The translations under genes were made by a program, and so were the position numbers. From DATKAS01 sp963733765 (GTDB lineage Bacteria > Actinomycetota > Acidimicrobiia > Acidimicrobiales > DATKAS01), in assembly GCA_963733765.1 (NCBI GenBank), contig CAVTEI010000003.1, positions 2,046,001 through 2,110,000 of the forward strand: a stretch of 64,000 bases of DNA, in the 5' to 3' direction. Under the pieces are notes generated by a model. The model saw only the letters and a list, made by a program, of their open reading frames with translations. It ran no database searches and was not told the origin of the DNA. Positions 1 to 9,625 of this stretch are shown here, piece after piece. Within the stretch, counting starts at the first letter, position 1. Every line of letters begins with the position of its first letter.

Positions 1-273
1 GACGGCTTCGACGAACGCGCTGCCGCCGCCGTGTTCGCCGAGCACCTTCTGGCTGTCTCCGACGATCACTTGCTCGAGTGCTCGGCGCTCGACCGCGATC
101 GCATCTTCAACCTGGGGTACTTCACCTGGGTCGAGCAGCAGGGCGTTTCCGTGGATGACTTCGAGGCGCGGCGACAGCCCGGCTTCTGGACCGCGCTCGA
201 GGCGCTCGTCCCGAAGTGGGATGCACTCATCGAGGACTTCAACCACCGGACCGGTGTCCTCGCCTCATGGTGA
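1..273 (+). CDS. C-terminal end of a truncated protein, possibly a fold-type II PLP enzyme
   Basis: The reading frame is open from the first base of the window and stops at 271-273, so this is the last 90 residues of a gene that starts outside. The visible part ends in a helical, aromatic-rich tail (FNLGYFTWVEQQGV, then FWTALEALVPKWD). I associate such a tail with cysteine-synthase-like PLP enzymes of Actinobacteria, but no catalytic residue is present in the window, so this is a weak recollection. The stop overlaps the start of the next gene (ATG at 267), which points to translational coupling, and that neighbour is itself a fold-type II PLP enzyme. Confidence 0.5.
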   Translation, partial: DGFDERAAAAVFAEHLLAVSDDHLLECSALDRDRIFNLGYFTWVEQQGVSVDDFEARRQPGFWTALEALVPKWDALIEDFNHRTGVLASW

Positions 274-1490
274 TCGCGTGCGCGGGCTGTGGGTGGCCCG
301 CACCCCCGCGATCGGCGACCCCATTTCGCTGTCCTCGCGCCGGCACCGACGACGTCGATCACGTCCTGGTCCGACGTCTCGATCCCTCCGCCGCGTGGCC
401 GGATGAGCGAGACCCCAACCCGTTCCTGCGTTACCGACGGTTCCTGGCCTCGTATGACCGGGCCGAGGACGACGCTCACTTCGTCGACGTCGTCACCCGC
501 CTCGACAAAGCAGTAGCGGCGGTCGACGGTCGCGGCTTCACCGTGACGCCGTTTCGCTGGGCCGACGCGCTCGGCGCGTGGGTGAAGGACGAGACCGGCA
601 ACGTCGCGGGCTCGCACAAGGGTCGCCACCTCATGGGCCTCGCCATCTGGCTGGAGATGGCCGGCGTCGAGAAGTCGCGACAGTTGGCGATCGCGAGCTG
701 TGGCAACGCCGCTCTCGCCGCAGGAGTGATCGCGCGTGCCTCGGGCCGGCCGCTGTCGGTCTTCGTCCCGACGTGGGCGGACGACAGCGTGCTCGCGCGA
801 CTCGGTGATCTCGGCGCGGAGCTCCATGTCTGCCCGCGGGAACCCGGTGACCCTCCGGGCGACCCGTGCGTCCATCGCTTCCGCGAGGCGGTAGCGGCGG
901 GTGCGGTCCCATTCTCGTGCCAGGGTCCCGACAACGGCCTCACCATCGACGGCGGTCGCATCCTCGCCTACGAGCTCGCCGACGCTGAGGTCTCGCTCGA
1001 CGCCCTCGTGGTGCAGGCGGGTGGCGGTGCGCTCGCGTCGGCCGTCGCGCAGGGTCTCCATGAGGCGGTCGTGCTCGGACGCCTCCCTCGTGAGCCGGCC
1101 GTGCACGTCGTACAGCCGGAGGCAAACGCCCCGCTTGTCCGCGCGTGGCAACGGGCGCGCGAGACCGCAGAAGAAGCGCCCCGCACGCGTCGGGCGCATC
1201 GTCGCGATTTCATGTGGCCCTGGGAGCCAGCGGGCACGAGCGTCGCCACCGGCATCCTCGATGACGAGGCCTACGACTGGGCATCGGTCGTCGATGCGCT
1301 GTTGCGCACGGGTGGCACCGCGATTGCGGTCGGGGAGGACGACCTCGTGCGGGCGAACGAGCTCGCCCGGTCGGCGACGGGGATCGACGTGGACCCCACC
1401 GGCTCCGCGGGACTCGCCGGTCTCGTCGCGCTCCGCGAGACGCATGCCGTCTCGCCCGATGCACGCGCGGCCGTACTGTTCACCGGATGA
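267..1490 (+). CDS. Threonine synthase-like PLP-dependent enzyme (fold type II)
   Basis: A 407-residue protein. Its N-terminus carries CAGC and a further Cys (residues 5, 8, 22), resembling the small zinc-knuckle start of threonine-synthase-like proteins. Lys118 in GSHKGRH lies where fold-type II PLP enzymes place the Schiff-base lysine, and QAGGGALAS looks like a glycine-rich cofactor-binding loop. The substrate cannot be read from sequence; a lyase or deaminase acting on an amino acid is as likely as threonine synthesis. I chose ATG 267 rather than an in-frame ATG at 216 because it overlaps the upstream stop by seven bases and places the CxxC motif at the N-terminus. It overlaps the next gene by ATGA (1487-1490). 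Confidence 0.75.
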   Translation: MVIACAGCGWPAPPRSATPFRCPRAGTDDVDHVLVRRLDPSAAWPDERDPNPFLRYRRFLASYDRAEDDAHFVDVVTRLDKAVAAVDGRGFTVTPFRWADALGAWVKDETGNVAGSHKGRHLMGLAIWLEMAGVEKSRQLAIASCGNAALAAGVIARASGRPLSVFVPTWADDSVLARLGDLGAELHVCPREPGDPPGDPCVHRFREAVAAGAVPFSCQGPDNGLTIDGGRILAYELADAEVSLDALVVQAGGGALASAVAQGLHEAVVLGRLPREPAVHVVQPEANAPLVRAWQRARETAEEAPRTRRAHRRDFMWPWEPAGTSVATGILDDEAYDWASVVDALLRTGGTAIAVGEDDLVRANELARSATGIDVDPTGSAGLAGLVALRETHAVSPDARAAVLFTG

Positions 1491-2344
1491 CCTCGAGTTC
1501 CACCACGCCCCAGGTCGTCCTCGACGGCCTCTCGTTCGGCGAGGGCCCACGCTGGCACGACGGCCGCCTCTGGTTCTCCGACTTCCACACGCATCGAGTG
1601 CAGGCGATGGACGAGGACGGCAACGCGGAGACGATCGTCGAAGTGCCGAGGCGTCCCTCAGGGTTGGGGTGGCTGCCCGATGGCCGGCTGCTCGTCGTGT
1701 CGATGCAGGACCGCCGGCTGATGCGGCTCGACCCTGGAGGCCTCGTCGAGCACGCCGATCTGAATGGTGTCGCGACCTTCGACTGCAACGACATGGTCGT
1801 CGACGGTCAGGGGCGGGCCTACGTCGGCAACTTCGGATACGACTTCGCCCACGGCGAAGCACCGAAGCCCGCGGCGCTCGCGCTGGTCACTCCAGACGGC
1901 GCGGTGTCGACGGCGGCGGACGACCTGATGTTCCCGAACGGCACCGTGATCACGCCCGACGGATCCACGCTCATCGTGGGTGAGACCTTCGGCCGTCGCC
2001 TCACCGCGTTCGACATTGCCGCGGACGGCACGTTGTCGAATCGTCGAGTGTGGGCCGACCTCGATCGTGTCACGCCGGACGGCATCTGCCTCGACGAAGC
2101 GGGCGGCATCTGGGTCGCCGATCCCACGCATCATCAGTGTGTGCGGGTCGTCGAAGGGGGCGAGATCTCCGATCGCATCCCGACCGAGCGGGCGTGCTTC
2201 GCCTGCATGTTGGGCGGCGCGGACCGGCGCATGCTCTACCTCGTCACCGGCGACCTGTCGGGCGACGAAGCGACACTGCTCGAGCAACGGCCCGGTCGCA
2301 TCGAGTCCGTCCGCGTCGAGGTCCCCGGCGCCGGTTGGCCGTGA
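1487..2344 (+). CDS. SMP-30/gluconolactonase/LRE family protein
   Basis: A 285-residue six-bladed beta-propeller of the SMP-30/gluconolactonase family, which hydrolyses sugar or other lactones using a divalent metal. The family signature GEGPRW is at residues 18-23, where the Glu is a metal ligand. FDCNDMVVD and FPNGTVITPDG supply the usual Asn/Asp positions of the metal site. The length is normal for the family. The start overlaps the upstream stop as ATGA, and TACTGT lies seven bases before the ATG, so it may also be transcribed leaderless from inside the upstream gene. Next to ppgK and glycogen enzymes it probably acts in sugar metabolism, though the substrate is unknown. Confidence 0.85.
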   Translation: MTSSSTTPQVVLDGLSFGEGPRWHDGRLWFSDFHTHRVQAMDEDGNAETIVEVPRRPSGLGWLPDGRLLVVSMQDRRLMRLDPGGLVEHADLNGVATFDCNDMVVDGQGRAYVGNFGYDFAHGEAPKPAALALVTPDGAVSTAADDLMFPNGTVITPDGSTLIVGETFGRRLTAFDIAADGTLSNRRVWADLDRVTPDGICLDEAGGIWVADPTHHQCVRVVEGGEISDRIPTERACFACMLGGADRRMLYLVTGDLSGDEATLLEQRPGRIESVRVEVPGAGWP

Positions 2345-2361
2345 GCACCTACGCTGCCGCG

Positions 2362-3099
2362 ATGGAGACCAGCGGAGTAATGCTCGGCATCGACATCGGT
2401 GGCACCGGCATCAAGGGAGCTCCTGTCGACCTGGACAAGGGGGAGCTCACGACCGAACGCTTCCGGCTTCTCACGCCGAAGCCTGCGACGCCGGAGGCTG
2501 TGGCCAAGACGGTGGCGGAAGTCGTCAAGCACTTCGGATACGAAGGCCGGGTGGGGTGCACCTTCCCCGCTGTCGTGAAACACGGTGTGGTTCACACTGC
2601 ATCCAACGTCGACAAGTCTTGGATCGGCACTGACGCCCGCGCCGCGTTCGAGGAAGCCACGGGGTGCACATTCACCATCACGAACGACGCCGATTGCGCT
2701 GGCGTCGCGGAGATGCAGTTCGGCGCGGGCGCGGGACGGATGGGGGTGGTGATCGTCGCGACCCTCGGCACGGGCATCGGCACCGCCGTGTTCCACGATG
2801 GGAAGCTCCTCCCGAACACCGAGCTCGGCCACATCGAGATACGGGGCAAGGACGCCGAGGACCGCGCTGCCGACAGCGTGCGCGAGGCGAAGAAGCTCGA
2901 TTGGAAGCAGTGGGCCAAGCGCGTCGACGAGTACCTGGATCAGCTCGAGAGTCTCATGTGGCCCGACCTCGTCATCATTGGGGGTGGCGTGAGCAAGAAG
3001 GGGGAGAAGTTCATCCCCCTCCTCACGCCTCGTTGCGAGGTCGTGGCCGCCAAGCTTCTCAACGAAGCCGGCATCGTCGGAGCCGCACTCACGGCTTGA
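2362..3099 (+). CDS. ppgK: Polyphosphate glucokinase
   Basis: A 245-residue ROK-family kinase that phosphorylates glucose with polyphosphate (or ATP), feeding glucose 6-phosphate into glycolysis. The phosphate-binding motif GIDIGGTGIKG is at residues 9-19. The ROK features TNDADCAG, ATLGTGIGTAV and NTELGHIE follow in order, and the end (GGGVSKKGEKF, then LNEAGIVGAA) is typical of PpgK of Actinobacteria. I chose ATG 2362 because TACGCT sits six bases upstream, the leaderless layout seen across this window; an in-frame GTG at 2341 overlapping the upstream stop is the alternative. It lies close to a debranching enzyme and a glucosidase, both of which would release glucose. Confidence 0.93.
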   Translation: METSGVMLGIDIGGTGIKGAPVDLDKGELTTERFRLLTPKPATPEAVAKTVAEVVKHFGYEGRVGCTFPAVVKHGVVHTASNVDKSWIGTDARAAFEEATGCTFTITNDADCAGVAEMQFGAGAGRMGVVIVATLGTGIGTAVFHDGKLLPNTELGHIEIRGKDAEDRAADSVREAKKLDWKQWAKRVDEYLDQLESLMWPDLVIIGGGVSKKGEKFIPLLTPRCEVVAAKLLNEAGIVGAALTA

Positions 3100-3108
3100 G
3101 CGGCACCG

Positions 3109-5061
3109 TCAGGCGGAGAGCACGCGGCGAGCCCTCAGCAGCTCGGCCACCGACCAAGCCTGGAACGGACATCCCGTCGCGCCGTGCGGCGCGTCGCCGT
3201 CGGCCGTCTCCGACACCGAGCCGAGTCCGAACTCACCGAGGTGGGCCACGAGACCGTCGAGCACGTCCACCGGCGGCTCGCCCGTGGTGCACGCCGCATC
3301 GACGAACGGGCCGATCAGCCACGGCCAAACGGTTCCCTGGTGGTACGCCGCGTCGCGCTCGGATGGTCCGCCGCGGTGGCGGCCGGTGTACGCGGGATCG
3401 TGTGGCGACAGTGACCGCAGGCCGAGTGAGGTGAGCAGGTCGGAGCGGCAGGTCGAAACAACGGCCGAAGCCAGATCGGAGCGGGAAGACCCCCCACCGC
3501 CCGATGCCGCAAACGGGCCGTTGGGGAGCGACACCGCGAGCAGCTGGTTCGGCCGAATGGCTCCGTCATCGGCGCCGGTCGTGCCGACCACGTCGAGGAG
3601 ATGGTCTCGGCGCGCGAAGCGCGTGAGGAACGACGACCGTGCGAACTCCTCCAGCGACTGCCATCGATCGGCATGTCGACCGAGTCGGCGGTGCAGGTCG
3701 CTCACCGTCCCGAGTGCGTTGACCCACAGCGCGTTGATGTCGACCGCCTTGCCCGAGCGCGCCGTGATCGGTTGCCCGTCGACACGTGCATCCATCCACG
3801 TCAACGCCCAACCAGGCGCACCCTGTTGGAGCAGGCCGTCTCGCGGGTCCACCTTGATGCCGAACCGCGTGCCGTGCGAATGCGCGTCGATGATGGCGTC
3901 GAGCGCGCTGTCGAGCTTGGCGAGGAGATCGAGGTCGCCCGTCACCGCCACGTGGCGACCAACGGCGTGGATGAACCACAGGGTGCCGTCGGCGGTGTTG
4001 TACTCGAGGCCGCCCGCGTCCGCCGTGTTGGCGAGCATGCCCTCCGACAACGTGGCTGCCGAACGCAACAGCAGATCGCGACCCTCCTCGTACCGCCCGG
4101 CCGAGAGGAACAGGCCCTCGTAGGAGGTCATCGTGTCGCGTGACCACTCACCGAACCATGGGTAGCCGGCGACGACCGACGGACCCGTCGCGGTCGTCAC
4201 CACGAATTGGTCAGCTGCTCGCGCCAGGAGCGCATCAACCTCGTCCATGGGTCGGGCCATGGCTTCGACACGCGCTGCTCGTGCCTGCGCACTCGTCACG
4301 ATCTCCGCGGCTGGCGGTGGCGGCCGATCGAGCTCGCCGGCCCAGGCGACGACATCGGCCCATTCGCCCGGCTCCAGCAGGGTCGCGAAGCAGCCCGCGG
4401 CCCAGAGATCTTCAGTGTCACCGAGCCCGCGCTCGGCCTCGGCTCGAGCGCGCACGCCGCGGTACCAGGATCCGCCCGCGATCCACTCGGGGCCGCACAC
4501 GCGGTAGGCGTGCTCGAAGACGAAGCCGTCGGCGACTGCCTCAACTGAGGGGTCCGCGCCGGCGTGACGGTCGCTGTGCCCGTCTCGCCATGTGCACAGC
4601 GGTGTGAGCTCGACCCGCACTGGGCCTGGGGCGTGCACCAGCCGGTGACGCACGGCGACCGCGGGTCGACCGTGCACCATCGCGATCTCACGTTCGAAGG
4701 TGATGTCGCCGATCACCCACCGCCACTTCGGGATTCCGAGTGTGAGCGTGAACGACTCCAGCTCGATGTAGCCCGCCGGGTCGACGACACCACTTGCCCA
4801 CTCGTCGGTCGCGAGCCGGATGCGGCGATCGCCGACGACCAGAGTCGGATCGAGTGTGGCGAGACCGAGCATGCGCCGGCTCACGCCGGCATCTCCCCCC
4901 GCAGCTTCGCCGGCGACCATCAGAAGGCCGTGGTACCGGCGGGTGCGGAGCCCCGCGACGGTGCCCATCGCGTAGCCGCCGACACCATCGGTCACGAGCC
5001 ACTCGCGGGCGGACGCCTCTGAGAGGCTGCCGCACACTTGGCGGCCGAACTCGATGGGCAT
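3109..5061 (-). CDS. Glycogen debranching enzyme, archaeal/GH133 type (amylo-alpha-1,6-glucosidase)
   Basis: A 650-residue protein. The N-terminal beta-sandwich domain opens with the family signature WLVTDGVGGYAMGTV and RTRRYHGLL (residues 21-46). An (alpha/alpha)6 glucosidase domain follows with YPWFGEWSRD (300-309), holding the probable acid catalyst Asp, and YHQGTVWPWLIGP near the end. Enzymes of this type hydrolyse alpha-1,6 branch stubs in glycogen to free glucose. The start has a strong Shine-Dalgarno (GGAGGG, 5 bases before the ATG). It is divergent from the GH63 glucosidase with 60 bases between starts, and its 3' end lies 9 bases from the ppgK stop, so glucose release and phosphorylation genes are adjacent. 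Confidence 0.9.
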   Translation of the reverse strand: MPIEFGRQVCGSLSEASAREWLVTDGVGGYAMGTVAGLRTRRYHGLLMVAGEAAGGDAGVSRRMLGLATLDPTLVVGDRRIRLATDEWASGVVDPAGYIELESFTLTLGIPKWRWVIGDITFEREIAMVHGRPAVAVRHRLVHAPGPVRVELTPLCTWRDGHSDRHAGADPSVEAVADGFVFEHAYRVCGPEWIAGGSWYRGVRARAEAERGLGDTEDLWAAGCFATLLEPGEWADVVAWAGELDRPPPPAAEIVTSAQARAARVEAMARPMDEVDALLARAADQFVVTTATGPSVVAGYPWFGEWSRDTMTSYEGLFLSAGRYEEGRDLLLRSAATLSEGMLANTADAGGLEYNTADGTLWFIHAVGRHVAVTGDLDLLAKLDSALDAIIDAHSHGTRFGIKVDPRDGLLQQGAPGWALTWMDARVDGQPITARSGKAVDINALWVNALGTVSDLHRRLGRHADRWQSLEEFARSSFLTRFARRDHLLDVVGTTGADDGAIRPNQLLAVSLPNGPFAASGGGGSSRSDLASAVVSTCRSDLLTSLGLRSLSPHDPAYTGRHRGGPSERDAAYHQGTVWPWLIGPFVDAACTTGEPPVDVLDGLVAHLGEFGLGSVSETADGDAPHGATGCPFQAWSVAELLRARRVLSA

Positions 5062-5121
5062 GAAGATCCCTCCTCATGTCATCATCGCCCGCCAGTCGCT
5101 GGAGTGGAAGGGGCTCGACCG

Positions 5122-7749
5122 ATGGCGTCCACTCGACCTCGGACTGACTCATCGGCGGAGCGCCGCCGACTCGATGAGGCCGACCAAGGCCTCGTTGCGT
5201 GGAAGCGATGGGGCCCGTATCTCGCGGAACGAGCCTGGGGAACCGTTCGCGAGGACTACAGCCCTTACGGCACAGCGTGGGACTCGTTTCCCCACGACCA
5301 CGCGTGGTCGCGTGCGTACCGGTGGAACGAGGATGGCCTCGCCGGCTGGTGCGACGACCGCCAGACGCTGTGCCTCTCGCTCGCGTTCTGGAACGGGCGC
5401 GACCCGATTCTCAAGGAACGCATCTTCGGGCTGAACGCGGAGGAGGGCAACCACTCCGAGGACGCGAAGGAGTACTGGTGGTTCGTCGACTCCACACCCA
5501 CGCATTCGTACATGCGGTGGCGCTACCACTACCCCCAGAGCGAGTTCCCCTATGGCCGCCTCGTCGAGGAGAACCGGCGACGCACCGAGCACGATCCGGA
5601 GTTCGAGCTCATCGACACTGGCGTCTTCGAGGACGACCGCTACTGGTGGATCGAGGCAGAGTTCGCGAAGGCGACGCCCGACGATGTCTATGTCAAGGTC
5701 ACGGTCGGCAACGCCGGGCCCGAGACCGCGACGATCGAGGTCCTGCCGACGTTGTGGTTTCGCAACACCTGGTCATGGGGGATCGATGCCCGCAAGCCGA
5801 CGCTGACGACCGAGGCACGCGCCATCGTCGCGGAGCACCACGAGCTGGGCCGTTACCTGCTCGAGCTCGCGGGCGATCCCGAGCTGCTCTTTTGTGAGAA
5901 CGAGACGAACGCGCACCGTCTGTTCGGCATGTCGGGAACCGGTTTTCCAAAGGACGGCATCAACGACTACGTCGTGCACGGCGCGGACACCGTCAATCCC
6001 GAACGGTCGGGCACCAAGGCGGCAGCTCGGTATCGACTCACGGTCGGTCCCGGAGAGACCGCCGAGGTGCGCTTCCAGCTCGGCCCGGGTGCCGATCACG
6101 AGGAGGATTCGTTCGACGACATCCTGTCGATGAGGCGGGCGGAGGCCGACAGCTTCTATGCCCGTCTCACGCCGCCGGCGGCGACCGAGGACGAGGCTCG
6201 TGTGCTGCGGCAAGCGTTCGCCGGGATGCTGTGGTCGAAGCAGTTCTTCCACTACGACGTCGCCCGCTGGCTCGAAGGAGATCCCGAAGGCGCGCCGCCT
6301 CCGCCGGAACGCTGGCGCGGACGCAACAAGGAGTGGCGCCACGTCGACTGCTTCGACGTCATCTCGATGCCGGACACGTGGGAGTACCCGTGGTTCGCGG
6401 CATGGGACCTTGCGTTCCACTGCGTGGCCCTCGCCCACGTCGACGCGGACTTCGCGAAGCGCCAGCTGCTCCTGCTGCTGCGCGAGTGGTACCAGCATCC
6501 GAACGGACAGCTACCCGCATACGAGTGGGCGTTCGGCGACGTCAACCCTCCGGTCCACGCATGGGCTGCGATCCAAGTGTTTCGCATCGACGGCAGGCGC
6601 GACTACGGCTTCCTGAAGCGCGTCTTCCACAAGCTGCTCCTGAACTTCACGTGGTGGGTGAACCAGAAGGACGAAGAGGCCAACAACGTCTTCGAGGGCG
6701 GGTTCCTCGGCCTCGACAACATCGGTCCGATCGACCGCGGCGCGGCGTTGCCGGGCGACCAGATCCTCGAGCAGAGCGACGGCACGGCCTGGATGGCGCG
6801 CTACTGCCTGGAGCTCCTCGAGATGGCGTTGCTCCTCGCGCTTCACGACCGCGCCTACGAGGACGTCGCGACGAAGTTCTTCGAGCACTTCACCTACATC
6901 GCGACGGCTATGAACAAGCAGGGCTTGTGGGACGAGGAGGACGGGTTCTACTACGACGTCCTCCGCAGCCCGGACGGTGCGACGACTCCATTGCGGTGCC
7001 GGTCGATGGTGGGTCTCATCCCCATGACCGCCGCGATCGTCTTCGACGATGAGGCTCGCTTGCTGCTGCCCGACTTCGCGTTTCGGTTCACCTGGTTCGA
7101 GCGGAACAAGCCCGAGTTCGCCGATGTGATCGCCCACACGCAGGAGTCAGGCCGGCGAGGGCGCCGGTTGCTCTCGATCGTCGGGCCGGAGCGCCTGTCC
7201 CGCATCCTCACCGCCTTGCTCGATGAGGACGAGTTCCTGTCGCCCCACGGCATCCGCAGCTTGAGCCGTCGCCACCTGGACCATCCGCTCCGCCTCTCGA
7301 TCGGCGGTACGGACGCGACGCTCGACTACCAGCCGGCCGAGTCCACGACGACGTCGTTCGGCGGCAACTCCAACTGGAGGGGACCCGTGTGGTTCCCGGT
7401 GAACTACTTGATCATCGAGTCCCTCCGTCGTTACCGGCGCTACTTGGGTGACGACTTCAAGGTCGAGCTGCCGACGGGGTCGGGCCACTACGTCACGTTG
7501 CGAGAGGCGGCCGACGAGCTCAGCGATCGACTCATCTCGACGTTTCTTCTCGACGAGCGCGGCCGCCGCCCGTGCTACGGCGCAGTCGAACGCTTTCAGA
7601 ACGATGCGTCATGGCGTGACCATCTGATGTTTCACGAGTACTTCCATGGCGACAACGGCATGGGGTTGGGTGCATCGCACCAGACAGGTTGGACGGGTCT
7701 CATTGCGAACCTGATCCTTCGGCGAGCAAGTCGCCGAGTAATTTCATGA
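5122..7749 (+). CDS. GH63-family glucosidase
   Basis: An 875-residue cytoplasmic protein with the GH63 (alpha/alpha)6 glucosidase fold. The signature YPWFAAWDLAFHC contains the presumed catalytic acid Asp. NSNWRGPVWFPVNYL follows, and the C-terminal GASHQTGWTGLIANL is shared with mannosyl-oligosaccharide glucosidases. In bacteria such proteins cleave alpha-glucosides; the natural substrate here (trehalose-, glycerate- or glycogen-derived) cannot be told. I chose ATG 5122 because GGAGTGGAAGGGG lies just upstream and it avoids overlap with the divergent debranching gene; the frame is open further upstream to 5038. No signal peptide is seen. Debranching enzyme, this glucosidase and ppgK make a plausible glucan-to-glucose-6-phosphate set. 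Confidence 0.88.
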   Translation: MASTRPRTDSSAERRRLDEADQGLVAWKRWGPYLAERAWGTVREDYSPYGTAWDSFPHDHAWSRAYRWNEDGLAGWCDDRQTLCLSLAFWNGRDPILKERIFGLNAEEGNHSEDAKEYWWFVDSTPTHSYMRWRYHYPQSEFPYGRLVEENRRRTEHDPEFELIDTGVFEDDRYWWIEAEFAKATPDDVYVKVTVGNAGPETATIEVLPTLWFRNTWSWGIDARKPTLTTEARAIVAEHHELGRYLLELAGDPELLFCENETNAHRLFGMSGTGFPKDGINDYVVHGADTVNPERSGTKAAARYRLTVGPGETAEVRFQLGPGADHEEDSFDDILSMRRAEADSFYARLTPPAATEDEARVLRQAFAGMLWSKQFFHYDVARWLEGDPEGAPPPPERWRGRNKEWRHVDCFDVISMPDTWEYPWFAAWDLAFHCVALAHVDADFAKRQLLLLLREWYQHPNGQLPAYEWAFGDVNPPVHAWAAIQVFRIDGRRDYGFLKRVFHKLLLNFTWWVNQKDEEANNVFEGGFLGLDNIGPIDRGAALPGDQILEQSDGTAWMARYCLELLEMALLLALHDRAYEDVATKFFEHFTYIATAMNKQGLWDEEDGFYYDVLRSPDGATTPLRCRSMVGLIPMTAAIVFDDEARLLLPDFAFRFTWFERNKPEFADVIAHTQESGRRGRRLLSIVGPERLSRILTALLDEDEFLSPHGIRSLSRRHLDHPLRLSIGGTDATLDYQPAESTTTSFGGNSNWRGPVWFPVNYLIIESLRRYRRYLGDDFKVELPTGSGHYVTLREAADELSDRLISTFLLDERGRRPCYGAVERFQNDASWRDHLMFHEYFHGDNGMGLGASHQTGWTGLIANLILRRASRRVIS

Positions 7750-7750
7750 G

Positions 7751-8143
7751 GTGAGCTATCCGCGCAAGTGGTTGGCGAGCTCGATCACCGGTGGTGTCGC
7801 GCTCGGTCTCGTTGTCGGTTTCGCGGTGAAGGCGAGCGGCAGTGAAGACGACGACCCGCCGACGGTCAAGACCGAGGACACGGTGGCGAGCGCCGACACG
7901 ACTGCCGCCGCGGGTTCGACCACTGTGCCGGGCGCCGAGACCACGGCGACCACGGTGCCCGCGGTGACAACGGTGCCGCCACCTCCCCCTCCGCCTGAGA
8001 CGACGGTCCCGGTCGCGTCTTCGCGCCGCCGGCCCCGTGCCACGACGACCGTGCCACCGCCGCCCCCACCTCCGCCGCCGCCCCCGTCGACGACGCCGTT
8101 CGTGACCCCGCCGCCCCCGCCGCTCATCCAGGTCGGCTCTTAG
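7751..8143 (+). CDS. Small membrane-anchored protein with Thr/Pro-rich tail
   Basis: A 130-residue protein starting at GTG one base after the glucosidase stop. One hydrophobic segment (about residues 8-27) is followed by an acidic stretch, then a low-complexity tail of Thr, Val and Pro with runs of 7 and 11 prolines. This looks like a single-pass anchor with an extended, probably cell-wall-spanning exterior. I recognise no domain. The tight spacing suggests co-transcription with the glucosidase, but a shared function is not evident. Confidence 0.6.
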   Translation: MSYPRKWLASSITGGVALGLVVGFAVKASGSEDDDPPTVKTEDTVASADTTAAAGSTTVPGAETTATTVPAVTTVPPPPPPPETTVPVASSRRRPRATTTVPPPPPPPPPPPSTTPFVTPPPPPLIQVGS

Positions 8144-8147
8144 CGGC

Positions 8148-9504
8148 TCACCTGCGCAGCAGCTCGGCGATGCGGTACGCCAGATCGAGCGACTGGCGCG
8201 CGTTCAGCCTCGGATCGCACATGGTCTCGTAGCGGTCGTCGAGCTGATGGTCGAGGATCTCCTCCGCGCCACCGAGGCACTCGGTCACGTCGTCGCCCGT
8301 CAGCTCCACGTGCACGCCACCCGGCCACGTGCCCTCGGCGGCGTGCGCCCGGAAGAAGCCTGCCGAGCTCGGCGAGCACGTCGTCGAAGTGGCGAGTCTT
8401 GCGTCCCGACGAGCTCGTGAACGTGTTGCCGTGCATCGGGTCGCACGCCCAGACGACGGGGTGGCCGACGTCTTTGACGGCGCGCAGCAACGGCCGCAGT
8501 GACTCGTCGGCGCGGGCGGCGCCCATGCGGGCGATGAGCGTGAGCCGCCCCGGCACCCGGCCGGGGTTGAGCGTGTCGCACAACGCGAGCACCTCGTCCG
8601 CGGTAGCCGTCGGTCCGATCTTGCATCCGATTGGGTTGCCTACGCCGCGGAGGAACTCGACGTGCGCGCCGTCGAGCTGACGGGTGCGGTCGCCGATCCA
8701 GAGCAGGTGCGCCGAGCAGTCGTACCACTCGCCGGTGAGGGAGTCAGTGCGGGTGAGCGCCTCCTCGTATCCGAGGATCAGCGCTTCGTGGCTTGTGTAG
8801 AAGTCGACCTCGTGCAGCTGCGGGCTGCGCGCCAGATCGATGCCGCAGGCAGCCATGAACCGCAACGCGCGCTCGATCTCCGAGGCGATCGCCTCGTAGC
8901 GCTGGCCCTCGCCGCTCGTCGCCACAAACTCCTGATTCCAAGCGGCGACGCGCGACAGGTCCGCAAATCCGCCTTTCGTGAACGCTCGAAGCAGGTTCAG
9001 CGTCGACGCCGACTGGTGGTATGCCTGCACGAGGCGCTCCGCGTCGGGCGTGCGCGCCGCCGCCGTGGGCGCGATGTCGTTCACCATGTGACCGCGGAAC
9101 GACGGCAGGTCGGTGTCGCCGACGCGCTCGATGGACGCGGAGCGGGGCTTCGCGAACTGGCCGGCGATGCGACCGACCTTCACGACCGGCACCCCCGAGG
9201 AGTAGGTGAGCACCACGGCCATCTGGAGGACGACCCGCAGCTTCTCCCGGATGCTCACCGCCGAGAAGTCGTCGAACGACTCGGCGCAGTCGCCGGCCTG
9301 CAGCAGAAATGCGTTCCCCGACGCGACCTGACCGAGTGACTCGGTCAGCCCGCGCGCCTCCCCGGCGAACACGAGCGGGGGAAAGCCATGGATCTGCTTG
9401 AGGGCCCGGTCGAGCGCGCCCTCGTCGGGCCAGTCAGGCTGCTGACCGGCCGGGAAGGCTCGCCACGACGACGGCGACCAGCGATTGGCCGAGGGCGCGT
9501 TCAC
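8148..9504 (-). CDS. aroG: Class II 3-deoxy-7-phosphoheptulonate synthase (frameshifted as sequenced)
   Basis: This is the first enzyme of the shikimate pathway, joining PEP and erythrose 4-phosphate. It is of the plant/mycobacterial class II type: LLQAGDCAESF, VGRIAGQFAKPRS, SFRGHMVND, EVDFYTSHEALIL and ACDPMHGNT are all present. The protein starts at GTG 9504 (VNAPSANRWSPSSW). The frame breaks at the CC at 8363-8364: removing one C restores a tail reading AELAGFFRAHAAEGTW, then GGVHVELTGDD and YETMCDPRLNARQSLDLAY, ending at 8148. The repaired length is 451 residues, normal for the family. The gene is essential in free-living bacteria, so a sequencing insertion is more likely than decay. It lies 121 bases downstream of a sigma factor on the same strand. 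Confidence 0.9.
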
Positions 9505-9565
9505 AGGCAAAGGGTGGCCGTTGCGACCGTCGCGGCGCAAAGCGATTCGCGGAGACGGCCCGCCG

Positions 9566-9594
9566 CCCGAGCGCCCGGGGGGCGTGCGCTCGGG
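9566..9594 (-). terminator. GC-rich inverted repeat between sigma factor and aroG
   Basis: A perfect 9-base stem (CCCGAGCGC at 9566-9574 with GCGCTCGGG at 9586-9594) has an 11-base loop. It sits in the 121 bases between the end of the sigma gene and the start of aroG. There is no T-tract, so it may be a weak or protein-aided terminator, or only a structured spacer. Confidence 0.4.
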
Positions 9595-9625
9595 GGCGGG
9601 CCATGACGCCAGCCCGACGGGGGGA

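Noticed and set aside
66..1862. 598-codon open frame on the minus strand
   Set aside because: It is antisense to the PLP enzyme and lactonase genes, Arg-rich, with no family motif; a by-product of high GC.
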